From an uncultured bacterium (GTDB lineage Bacteria > Bacillota > Clostridia > Lachnospirales > Lachnospiraceae): DNA of 64,000 nucleotides. Location of the stretch: NCBI GenBank assembly GCA_947651225.1, contig CANSYK010000002.1, forward strand, positions 54,804-118,803, in the 5' to 3' direction. Shown in pieces: positions 56,701 to 63,759 of this stretch. How positions within the stretch are numbered: position 1 is the first letter of the stretch; every line of letters begins with the position of its first letter. Below the pieces are notes generated by a model. That model was not told the origin of the DNA. It saw only the letters and a list, made by a program, of their open reading frames with translations, and made no database searches. The position numbers and the translations under genes were made by a program.

Positions 56701-57260
56701 ATGTGCCAACATCTACACCTGCACCAGATGTGCCAGCAGCTACACCAACTCCAGATGTGCCAGCAGCTACACCAACGCCAGGTGCACCGGAAAATCCTGC
56801 AGATGGGAACTTGCTTAAGAATGGAGATTTTGCTTCCGGCAAAGATTCTTGGATAGAAGCAATTACAGCTCCTGGCGCTGCAAGTGTTTCCTATGAAGAT
56901 AAAAAGGCAGTTTTTGATATTACTGATGTTGGAACAGAGGACTGGAATGTACAGTTTAAGCAGGAAGGTATTACTTTGGAAAAGGGCAGTACCTATACTG
57001 TAAAGTTTAAGGCAACGTCTACCGCTGCCAGAACGATTAAGCTGGCAATGATGAGTACGGATGGTAAATATACATGGTATGGTGGAGAGGATATTGCATT
57101 GGAAGCAGGAAAAGAAAAAGAGGCAACCGTTACATTTACAATGGATGAGGATACGGATACTTCAGCAGCACTGTTCCTTTCCATGGGACAGATTAAGGGG
57201 AAGGATACACCACCATCTATTATTACCTTGTCTGATTTTTCTTTAGTAAAAGCACAATAA
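53784..57260 (+). CDS. Secreted multimodular GH16 beta-glucanase (laminarinase type)
   Basis: ATG 53784 is 10 bases after AGGAGG; ATG 53775 is too close. The 1158-residue product has a signal peptide (to about 28), two BIG_2 Ig-like domains (about 35-120 and 123-205), a Pro/Ser linker, a GH16 domain (about 235-480) with catalytic Glu354 and Glu359 in GEIDIMEVMG, and four successive beta-sandwich modules of the CBM4/9 or similar type (about 495-655, 665-805, 806-963, 1005-1158), the last after a fourfold PAPDVP/PTPDVP linker. The extra Met in GEIDIMEVMG is typical of beta-1,3-glucanases rather than lichenases. Module 1 is closely related to the insert in the chemoreceptor at 38157. No sortase motif is seen; BIG_2 domains may hold it at the wall. 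Confidence 0.92.
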   Translation: MRHFKKGMAITLALSMVLGTSGTPAGAAQKGAAAKVQSVSIQKPDTATLVLKKNAKYQLKVKVTVKGKASKKVVYKSSNSKVAAVSKKGKVTAKKKGTAKVTVTSTANRSKKAVLTVKVGTPVKTVKLSAAKLTGEAGKSATLKATVSPKNATVAKVSFASSNAKVAKVSSKGKVKFLKKGTANITAKAQDGSGKKAVCKVTVTEPKAPAESASPVPTEPASPEPTKTPGSIDYSQYNLKWQDEFDGDSLNRDDWNVELHEPGWVNAELQEYVDSNENIYLKDGKLEIKPIQTKNADGTYSYTSGRITTQNKHDYTYGLFEARVKVPTGKGYLPAFWMMPTDENLYGQWPRCGEIDIMEVMGDDTKKAHNTIHYGNPHSQNQGTYTLKDGSFADEYHTFAVEWLPGELIWYIDGTESFRTSDWHSTTEGQGTVTYPAPFDQPFHIILNLAVGGSWVGYPDDATFESQNYSVDYVKVWQKDSYDDSDVKKPVKDVVLRDPDANGNYVINGDFAVAEDLSDEENWQFLTQSEGEATAEIKENAININTTKEGTVDYSVQLVQPNLPMQKGATYKVSYDAYADEARKMMSKVSAPDNGWAVYGGGDVIDLTTEKQTYTYEFRMTSDDDANGRLEFNMGAYGSTAGIHISNVKVEKIAYEPIVEEDNKTILADGNFVYNGGFQEGEKHLGFWDITKNDGAEVSVTNDSASDRRLKVTAPAGTSKENPVIVSQKKLALADGNYAISFDIEAEAGKTLDVSVAGVEKSVELSGGKQAYSDKITLKDAKTTDIVFTFTAPGTYYLDNVRIVEDTLIKNGNFNAGFAGFEPYADGSASATWVVDSLTEDNAADFTINDTGDADWKIQLKQNNVELEKGQWYRLVLKVKSSKDRKFMYAIQRDGSKHNDDWTPYVQETVDLTGEWKTITKEFQMTEDTDPESVLSLSMGAVGGVQITEQHRICIDDINLEKIEAPATTPAPDVPTSTPAPDVPAATPTPDVPAATPTPGAPENPADGNLLKNGDFASGKDSWIEAITAPGAASVSYEDKKAVFDITDVGTEDWNVQFKQEGITLEKGSTYTVKFKATSTAARTIKLAMMSTDGKYTWYGGEDIALEAGKEKEATVTFTMDEDTDTSAALFLSMGQIKGKDTPPSIITLSDFSLVKAQ

Positions 57261-57289
57261 ACATAACGAAAAAATATTTATTAACCTGT

Positions 57290-57326
57290 AAAATGGCATA
57301 GTCATATGTGACTATGCCATTTTTTT
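57290..57326 (+). terminator. Terminator of the GH16 gene
   Basis: AAATGGCATAGTCA and TGACTATGCCATTT form a perfect 14-bp stem with a 4-base loop, followed by a T-run, about 30 bases after the GH16 stop. Confidence 0.92.
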
Positions 57327-57408
57327 AAGATAAGAAGATTAGGAACTGTAAATAATTACTGGGTATTGACTTTTAGGAAAAAGAGTATAAAATAGCATTA
57401 TATCGATA

Positions 57409-57424
57409 TACTAGTAAACCAGTA
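57409..57424. promoter_or_regulatory. Candidate operator upstream of iscS
   Basis: TACTAGTAAACCAGTA matches its own reverse complement at 12 of 16 positions and lies 80 bases before the iscS ATG, next to TATATCGATATA. Its form and context suggest an Rrf2/IscR-type sensor site for Fe-S or cysteine status. No such regulator gene is in the window, so this is inference. Confidence 0.4.
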
Positions 57425-57503
57425 GGAAATGTAGAACATAAGGAACAGGAAGGGATTAATTTTTGTGTTAATTCTTTCCTCTTCCAGAGCAGGAGAGAGG
57501 AAG

Positions 57504-58685
57504 ATGGATAAACTAATTTATTTGGATAATGCTGCAACAACATCATTAAATGGTGTCGTTCTGGAAGAAATGATGCCTTACCTCAAGGAGAATTATTCGA
57601 ATCCTTCCAGCATCTATGATTTTGCGCAGAAGGCAAAAAAGGCGGTAGAGGACGCAAGAAGTGTAATTGGTGATGCCCTGAAAGCTAAAGACAGGGAGAT
57701 TTATTTTACGGGAGGCGGAAGCGAGAGCAATAACTGGGCTTTAAAAGGAGCGGTAGCTGCGTTAAAAGAGAAGGGAAAACATATTATTACTTCAAAAATT
57801 GAACACCATGCGATTCTCCATACTTGTGAATATCTGGAGCGTCAGGGATGTGAGGTGACATATCTGGATGTGGACGAAGATGGACTAGTAACGCCAGAAG
57901 CGGTAGAAGCTGCCATTCGTCCAGATACGATTTTAATTAGTATTATGTTTGCTAATAATGAAATTGGAACGGTAGAGCCAATTGAAAAGATTGGGGAGAT
58001 TGCCTCAAAACACAATATTTTATTTCACACAGATGCGGTACAGGCATTTGGCCATATTCCGATTGATGTGGATAAGATGCATATTGATTTATTGAGTGCA
58101 AGCGGCCATAAGTTTCATGGGCCAAAAGGAATCGGTTTTCTTTATATAAGAGAAGGCGTTAAGATAGATACTTTGATTCATGGAGGGGCACAGGAGCGGT
58201 CACGCCGTGCTGGCACGCACAATGTTCCAGGAATTGTTGGGATTGGCGCTGCGACAAAACTTGCCCAGCAGAAAATGGAAGAGAATACAAAGAAGGAAAT
58301 AGAAGTCAGGGATTACGCCATTGACAGAATTTTAAAAGAAATTCCATATGCAAGGTTAAATGGGGACAGGACAAAGCGCCTGCCAAATAATATCAATGTA
58401 TGCTTCCGTTTTATTGAAGGGGAGTCTATGCTGATTATGTTAGACCAGAAGGGGATTTGCGCTTCCAGTGGTTCGGCTTGTACTTCTGGCTCCCTGGATC
58501 CGTCCCATGTGCTTCTGGCAATCGGACTTCCGCATGAAATTGCGCATGGCTCTCTGCGTATGACTTTGTCAGAGGAAACGACAAAAGAAGATATGGATTA
58601 TGTAGTAGACAGCATTAAACAGACAGTGGAACGGCTGCGCAGCATGTCGCCATTGTATGAGGATTTTGTAAAGAAAAATAAATAG
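57504..58685 (+). CDS. iscS: Cysteine desulfurase (IscS/NifS)
   Basis: A 393-residue PLP enzyme supplying persulfide sulfur from cysteine. ATG 57504 follows AGGAGAGAGG. Visible: YLDNAATT at the N-terminus, His102 in the EHHA motif, PLP lysine Lys203 in SGHKFHGPKG, and active-site Cys326 in SSGSACTSG. Directly followed by the scaffold and tRNA thiolase genes, so it delivers sulfur both to Fe-S assembly and to 2-thiouridine formation. Confidence 0.96.
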   Translation: MDKLIYLDNAATTSLNGVVLEEMMPYLKENYSNPSSIYDFAQKAKKAVEDARSVIGDALKAKDREIYFTGGGSESNNWALKGAVAALKEKGKHIITSKIEHHAILHTCEYLERQGCEVTYLDVDEDGLVTPEAVEAAIRPDTILISIMFANNEIGTVEPIEKIGEIASKHNILFHTDAVQAFGHIPIDVDKMHIDLLSASGHKFHGPKGIGFLYIREGVKIDTLIHGGAQERSRRAGTHNVPGIVGIGAATKLAQQKMEENTKKEIEVRDYAIDRILKEIPYARLNGDRTKRLPNNINVCFRFIEGESMLIMLDQKGICASSGSACTSGSLDPSHVLLAIGLPHEIAHGSLRMTLSEETTKEDMDYVVDSIKQTVERLRSMSPLYEDFVKKNK

Positions 58686-58710
58686 TCTGTGGACGGAAGG
58701 AGGAAATACC

Positions 58711-59133
58711 ATGTATAGTGAAAAGGTAATGGATCATTTCACAAACCCAAGGAATGTAGGGGAGATAGAGGACGCAAGCGGTGTTGGAACAGTAGGGAAT
58801 GCAAAATGCGGTGATATTATGCGAATCTACCTGGACATTGACGAAGAGACAAAAGTAATTAAAGATTGTAAATTTAAGACTTTTGGCTGTGGCGCTGCTG
58901 TTGCAACCAGCAGTATGGCGACAGAGTTAGTAATGGGAAAGACGATTTATGAGGCATTAGAAGTTACCAATAAAGCGGTTATGGAGGCTTTGGACGGGCT
59001 TCCGCCAGTCAAGGTACACTGCTCTTTATTGGCAGAAGAAGCAATCCATGCGGCACTTTGGGATTATGCGGAGAAGCATAATATTAAGATTGAAGGACTG
59101 GAGCCGCCAAAAGCGGATATTGGCGATGAATAA
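58711..59133 (+). CDS. iscU: Fe-S cluster scaffold protein IscU/NifU N-terminal type
   Basis: A 140-residue scaffold with three conserved cysteines, Cys33 (NAKCGD, with Asp35), Cys60 ([11 protein letters not shown]) and Cys104 (VKVHCSLL), which hold the nascent cluster. GGAAGGAGGAAA precedes the start 26 bases after iscS. Its stop overlaps the mnmA start by 8 bases. Confidence 0.95.
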   Translation: MYSEKVMDHFTNPRNVGEIEDASGVGTVGNAKCGDIMRIYLDIDEETKVIKDCKFKTFGCGAAVATSSMATELVMGKTIYEALEVTNKAVMEALDGLPPVKVHCSLLAEEAIHAALWDYAEKHNIKIEGLEPPKADIGDE

Positions 59134-60211
59134 GAAGGTTGTAGTTGGAATGTCTGGCGGTGTAGATTCTTCAGTTGCGGCATATCTTTTAAAGGAACAG
59201 GGCTATGATGTGATTGGTGTTACAATGGAAATTTGGCAGAAAGAGACAAACGATGTACTGGAGAGGGAGGGCGGCTGCTGTGGGCTGAGTGCAGCAGAGG
59301 ATGCCAGAAGAGTTGCGGGTGTTCTCGGAATTCCACATTATGTAATGAATTTTCGGGATATTTTTCAGCAAAAAGTCATTGATTACTTTGTACAAGAGTA
59401 TGAGGCCGGACATACACCCAATCCCTGTATTGCCTGCAACCGATATGTCAAGTGGGAGGCGCTTCTTAACAGGAGCCTGGAAATAGGAGCAGACTATATT
59501 GCAACAGGTCACTATGCACGGATTCAGAAGCTCCCAAATGGGCGGTATACGATCCTGCGTTCTCAGTTTGACAGAAAAGACCAGAGCTATGCTTTGTACA
59601 ATCTGACACAGGAACAGTTGTCCCATACGCTGATGCCAGTAGGGGATTATGAGAAAGAAAAAATCCGGGAGATTGCTGCCAGAAAAGGACTTCCGGTGGC
59701 ACAAAAACCGGACAGCCAGGATATCTGTTTTGTACCAGATAATGATTATAAGCGGTTTTTAGAGGAAGAGACAGGGGAAAAGCCAAAAGAAGGAAACTTT
59801 GTGGATAGGGAAGGAAATGTGCTTGGAAAACATAAAGGAATTACGCATTATACCATTGGGCAGAGAAAAGGGCTGAATCTGGCTTTTGGGTATCCTGTTT
59901 TTGTCACAGAGCTGCGCCCGGATACAAATGAGGTGGTGCTTGGCGGGAGCGAAGATGTTTTTACAAAGGAACTTCTGGCAGGACAGATTCATTGTATGGC
60001 AGTAGAACATTTTCAGGAAGGGCAGAGGATGCTGGCAAAAATCCGTTATGCCGACAAAGGGCAGATGTGTACCGTAAAAAGAATGGAAAATGACACAATG
60101 GTTATCGTATTTGATGAGAAAGTACGTGCTGTTACGCCAGGACAGGCAGTTGTATTCTATCAGGAAGAACTGGTACTTGGCGGTGGGACGATTCTTGGGA
60201 AATGTGAATAA
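59126..60211 (+). CDS. mnmA: tRNA-specific 2-thiouridylase MnmA
   Basis: A 361-residue ATP-dependent thiolase for U34 of Lys, Glu and Gln tRNAs. ATG 59126 lies inside the iscU end; the longer frame from 59048 is out of register with any start signal. Motifs are the PP-loop GMSGGVDSS (8-16), catalytic Cys104 in [12 protein letters not shown] and Cys201 in DSQDICFV, and GHYARI. The operon order iscS-iscU-mnmA is frequent in clostridia and couples sulfur supply to tRNA modification. Confidence 0.96.
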   Translation: MNKKVVVGMSGGVDSSVAAYLLKEQGYDVIGVTMEIWQKETNDVLEREGGCCGLSAAEDARRVAGVLGIPHYVMNFRDIFQQKVIDYFVQEYEAGHTPNPCIACNRYVKWEALLNRSLEIGADYIATGHYARIQKLPNGRYTILRSQFDRKDQSYALYNLTQEQLSHTLMPVGDYEKEKIREIAARKGLPVAQKPDSQDICFVPDNDYKRFLEEETGEKPKEGNFVDREGNVLGKHKGITHYTIGQRKGLNLAFGYPVFVTELRPDTNEVVLGGSEDVFTKELLAGQIHCMAVEHFQEGQRMLAKIRYADKGQMCTVKRMENDTMVIVFDEKVRAVTPGQAVVFYQEELVLGGGTILGKCE

Positions 60212-60224
60212 AAGAATACAGAAA

Positions 60225-60256
60225 GAAAAGGGACTGCAGTTTTTGCAATCCCTTTT
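60225..60256. terminator. Bidirectional terminator after mnmA
   Basis: AAAAGGGA and TCCCTTTT arms flank an inner TGCA pairing, with an A-run on one side and T-run on the other. It separates mnmA from the convergent BIG_2 protein gene. Confidence 0.7.
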
Positions 60257-60261
60257 CCGAA

Positions 60262-60954
60262 TTAATCTTCTTTCTCTTTTGTGTCTACAACTGTGATTTT
60301 ACATCTGGCTTTTTGGCCATTGGAAATCGTTGCTGTAACATAAGCTTTTCCCGTTTTTTTACCAGTCACTTTGCCTTGTTTGGAAATTGTGGCAACTTTA
60401 GGGTTTAGCGACTCAAAAACCGGAACCTCCTCTGAAATACTTGGACGGATAGTATAGGCAAGATTTGCTTTCGTTCCAACCTTTACTTCACGTGAGTTTT
60501 GTCGAAATACAATACTTACTGCACGTGGCGTTACACTTACTTTGGCTGTGAGCGTTTTTTGCTCCTTGAAAATAAGGAAGGTTGTTTTTGTGATTTTTAC
60601 AATAATCTTTGCCGTTCCATAACCGACCCCGGTGTAAGAGCAGGAATTTTCGGATGATTGTTTTACGGTAAGTACGTCAGTATCACTGCTTTTAAAGCTA
60701 ATATCGCAGTCTTCATCTGTGTTTAAGACTTTTAATGTACAAGTATCTTCCTGCAAAATATTTTTATCATATTTTGAAAGAGAAGCGTTTTCATTAAAAG
60801 AGCTTTTGGACTTCCGTGTGAAGTTGTCTGCTGAAACTGACTTTAAAGACGTAAATTCCGGTAAAGCATCCTTTGCGCTGCTTTCTTTTCCTGGCAAAAT
60901 TGTCAGGGTTGATAATATAGCAGCAAGGAGAAGAAATTTAGGAATATTTTTCAT
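60262..60954 (-). CDS. Secreted BIG_2 Ig-like domain protein
   Basis: A 230-residue protein. ATG at 60954 follows TGGAG and starts a clear signal peptide (MKNIPKFLLLAAILSTLTIL); upstream ATGs lack sites. The mature part has a degenerate Ig-like region (about 55-135) and a typical BIG_2 domain at the C-terminus (VFRQNSREVKVGTKANLAY to KVTGKKTGKAYVTATI). The family mediates surface or glycan adhesion in larger proteins; here the protein is only Ig-like units, so a cell-wall or matrix component is possible. Similar modules occur in the GH5 and GH16 enzymes. It is divergent from the OmpR-type regulator. Confidence 0.8.
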   Translation of the reverse strand: MKNIPKFLLLAAILSTLTILPGKESSAKDALPEFTSLKSVSADNFTRKSKSSFNENASLSKYDKNILQEDTCTLKVLNTDEDCDISFKSSDTDVLTVKQSSENSCSYTGVGYGTAKIIVKITKTTFLIFKEQKTLTAKVSVTPRAVSIVFRQNSREVKVGTKANLAYTIRPSISEEVPVFESLNPKVATISKQGKVTGKKTGKAYVTATISNGQKARCKITVVDTKEKED

Positions 60955-61176
60955 AATCACTCCATTCTGCCAATCAGAGGGGAAGTTTTTTGTAGGTCCG
61001 ACTGGCGCTTTCTTGTTTATAGTAATGCTACTATATGAACATAGTATAATGATTGATAGTGGCAGAAGAGTGTCAAAAACTTCTTTATTTTGACATAATT
61101 TGGTGATATGCTGTATTACAGTGTTTATGTTTACAGCCAGAACGAACACAAATAGGAAAAAGAGAGGAGCCGCACT

Positions 61177-61875
61177 ATGAAGTATGTATTGATTGCAGAT
61201 GACAATAAAGATATTACAGATATTTTGAAGGTGTATGTCAGAAAAGAGGGATATGAGCCGCTTGTCGCCAAAAATGGAATTGAAGCAGAGCATATGTTTG
61301 AAGACTTTTCTCCGATTGCTGTTTTACTGGATGTTATGATGCCTATCAAAGATGGGTATGAGGTGTGTAAAGAAATCCGAAAGCAGTCCAATGTGCCAAT
61401 TATTTTGATTACAGCACGGGGGGAGGATTTTGATAAAATTATGGGCCTGGATATAGGAGCGGACGATTATATTGTAAAGCCCTTTAGTCCCAGCGAAGTG
61501 ATGGCGCGTTTGCGGGCAGTTTTAAGGAGACTGCAAAAACCGGAAGATTTGAAGGAAACTGGCAATGTAATACGAATCAGCAATCTGATGGTGAGTTTAG
61601 AGGAATATTCTTTTACGGTAAACGGAAAGCATGTGCCGCTGACAAAAAAAGAGATTGAGACGATGTGGACCTTAGCTGGAAACCCCAATAAAGTGTTTAC
61701 CAGGGATAATCTGTTAGACAGCCTGTGGGGATATGACTATTATGGAGACAGCAGGACTGTAGATTCACATATCAAGCGTCTGCGTGCCAAGTTAGATACG
61801 GTGGAACATCCAGATTGGAGTATTAAAACAATCTGGGGTGTCGGTTATAAATTTGAAGTGGCAGAAGAGGACTGA
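61177..61875 (+). CDS. OmpR/PhoB-family response regulator
   Basis: A 232-residue regulator with acidic residues at positions 8-9, phospho-acceptor Asp52 in VLLDVMMPIKDGYE, Lys in DDYIVKPFSPSE, and a winged-helix C-terminus (LTKKEIETMWTLAGNPNKVF and RTVDSHIKRLRAKL). GAGAGGAG precedes the start. The kinase follows 28 bases later. Target genes unknown; the adjacent BIG_2 gene is a candidate. Confidence 0.94.
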   Translation: MKYVLIADDNKDITDILKVYVRKEGYEPLVAKNGIEAEHMFEDFSPIAVLLDVMMPIKDGYEVCKEIRKQSNVPIILITARGEDFDKIMGLDIGADDYIVKPFSPSEVMARLRAVLRRLQKPEDLKETGNVIRISNLMVSLEEYSFTVNGKHVPLTKKEIETMWTLAGNPNKVFTRDNLLDSLWGYDYYGDSRTVDSHIKRLRAKLDTVEHPDWSIKTIWGVGYKFEVAEED

Positions 61876-61903
61876 TGGAAAATAAAGGGACAGGTCTGTT
61901 TTT

Positions 61904-63424
61904 ATGATGCGAAAAAGGGGAAAAAGGTTTCTATTATTAAGATATATCCAGAAAAATGATGTAGTGCTGCGCATTTATACATCTTTTGCGTTTCTGCTGA
62001 CATTGACCGGAGTATTGATTGGCATTATTTTTATGATGCTTTATGAGAAAAACTATGTTCATTCTTATGTCAGGCTCCTCACAAGCCAGGGAAAGGCGAT
62101 TTCCAAACGGGTTTCCGGATTTGCTTCAAAAGACAAGGCAGCAGGTTTTGGGAAATATATTAACTATATTGATGAAATGGAGCAGGCGGAAAATACGGAT
62201 GTATGGGTAGTAACCAATAGGGAGGCGGAAAAGCCGTTAGGAAACGACTATGTGAATGCGCAGATAGAAAAAACAAATTTGTCAGAGGATATGGTTTCGG
62301 TAGTTGAGCAGGCGTTTCTTGGCAAAACAACTTCCAGTTCCAGCCATGATAAAGTGTATGGGGGGATGACGACGCTGTGTGTTGCTGTCCCGGTAAAGGA
62401 CAGACAGACAAAAGAAGTAGTCGGCGCTGTAATTATGGTATCAATGATTGACAGACAGACGATGGGACTTCGGGAAGGAAGATATCTGATTACCTTGAGC
62501 GTGATTGCGGCGATTATTTTGTCCTATCTGGTAGCAGTTGTTTTCTCAAGGTTTCTGTCCAGGCCATTGGAGAAGATTGGAAAGCGGATTAGTGCGTTGG
62601 CTGGAGGCGATTATACCAGAATCAATGTGAAAAGCCCATATTCCCAGATTGGCATTTTGGAAAAAGCTTTAAATTATTTATCAGGGGAGCTGCAGCGTTC
62701 GGCAGTAGAGCGGGAAGAGCTGGAACAGGTAAGAATGGATTTTTTTGCGAATGTTTCCCACGAGCTTCGGACGCCGATTACCGTAATGTGCGGCTATGCA
62801 GAAACGCTGGCAGATGGAATTTTAGAGGAACCAGAGCAGATTACGGAACTGTATGGCAGAATGCTGCAGGAATGTAGGGAAATGGAGCGTCTGGTGGGCG
62901 ATTTGTTCACCTTATCAAAAATGCAGAATCCTGATTTTGAGATTGAAAAAGAGCCTGTCAGCCTGGCGCAGGTTTTTCAGGATGTGATCCGCAGTGGGAA
63001 AATGGTTGGAAAAGAAAAGGGTATCCGTATCTCCTTGACGGAGCCAGAGGAAGATCTGTGCCTGATTTTGGGAGATTATGGGCGGTTGCGCCAGATGTTT
63101 ATGATTATTGTGGACAATGCTGTTAAATTTTCCAAAGAGCAGGGGGAAATTGATGTCGTCATTGAAAAAAAAGAGAGCAGGTATTGCGTTTCCATACGGG
63201 ATTATGGCGTTGGGATTTCCAAAGAGCAGCTTCCCTTCATTTTTGAAAAGTTCTATACTTCTAAAATGAGGCAGAATGAAAAAGGAACAGGGCTGGGACT
63301 GATGATTGCAAAACAGATTGCGCTGCGCCATGGAGGTGATATTCAAGTGGAAAGTGTTGAGAATGAGGGCACAATTTTCCGCTTTGCGTTTGAAGAATGT
63401 ACCTGTGTAGAAGATTTTATTTGA
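61904..63424 (+). CDS. Sensor histidine kinase (HAMP-HisKA-HATPase)
   Basis: A 506-residue kinase: first helix at about 25-46, an extracellular domain of about 140 residues, second helix at about 193-213, HAMP (SRFLSRPLEKIGKRISAL), His286 in FFANVSHELRTPIT, and an ATPase domain with IVDNAVKFS, RDYGVGI and GTGLGLMIAK. The extracellular domain probably senses an envelope or small-molecule cue not identifiable here. It forms an operon with the preceding regulator. Confidence 0.94.
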   Translation: MMRKRGKRFLLLRYIQKNDVVLRIYTSFAFLLTLTGVLIGIIFMMLYEKNYVHSYVRLLTSQGKAISKRVSGFASKDKAAGFGKYINYIDEMEQAENTDVWVVTNREAEKPLGNDYVNAQIEKTNLSEDMVSVVEQAFLGKTTSSSSHDKVYGGMTTLCVAVPVKDRQTKEVVGAVIMVSMIDRQTMGLREGRYLITLSVIAAIILSYLVAVVFSRFLSRPLEKIGKRISALAGGDYTRINVKSPYSQIGILEKALNYLSGELQRSAVEREELEQVRMDFFANVSHELRTPITVMCGYAETLADGILEEPEQITELYGRMLQECREMERLVGDLFTLSKMQNPDFEIEKEPVSLAQVFQDVIRSGKMVGKEKGIRISLTEPEEDLCLILGDYGRLRQMFMIIVDNAVKFSKEQGEIDVVIEKKESRYCVSIRDYGVGISKEQLPFIFEKFYTSKMRQNEKGTGLGLMIAKQIALRHGGDIQVESVENEGTIFRFAFEECTCVEDFI

Positions 63425-63463
63425 TAAAAATGTAAAGTAGTAAAAATTTCATGCGATTACTAG

Positions 63464-63492
63464 TTGTAATTTTTGCAAAAAGTGTATATACT
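63464..63492 (+). promoter_or_regulatory. Promoter of the 6S-like RNA
   Basis: TTGTAA (63464-63469), 17-bp spacer and TATACT (63487-63492), with transcription expected from about 63499, immediately before the structured RNA. Confidence 0.7.
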
Positions 63493-63499
63493 AAATATA

Positions 63500-63695
63500 G
63501 ACTTAAGAAGACAAAAAACAACTGCCTGGGGTGTTCGATACTCCTGATATTTTGAACCTACACTTTTGAATTGGGATTCCTACATTTTTACGAGGATGTC
63601 AAGCCACCAAAGCAGTGGAAGACAGAGACGTGAGTGCGGTTGCCCACCTGGCTGTATGGCTAGGACTCAAAATTCAGGAACCGGCATTTTGGGTT
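63500..63695 (+). ncRNA. ssrS: 6S-like regulatory RNA
   Basis: A 196-base non-coding region with its own promoter and terminator. The outer stem pairs TCCTGATATTTTGA with TCAAAATTCAGGA, and TGCC with GGCA. The middle is mostly single-stranded with a terminal hairpin region (CCACC and CAGTGG segments), as in 6S RNA, which mimics an open promoter and binds sigma-A RNA polymerase. Segments such as CTGCCTGGGGTGTTCG and TGCCCACCTGGC resemble 6S RNAs that I recall from clostridial genomes. A covariance-model search would settle it. Confidence 0.7.
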
Positions 63696-63709
63696 AACTT
63701 TAATTCAAA

Positions 63710-63737
63710 GGCTGCGTTTCAGACGCAGCCTTTTCTT
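63710..63737 (+). terminator. Terminator of the 6S-like RNA
   Basis: GGCTGCGT and ACGCAGCC form a perfect 8-bp stem with a 5-base loop, followed by TTTTCTTTCT. Confidence 0.88.
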
Positions 63738-63759
63738 TCTACAGAAAGGAGTAAGTGTT

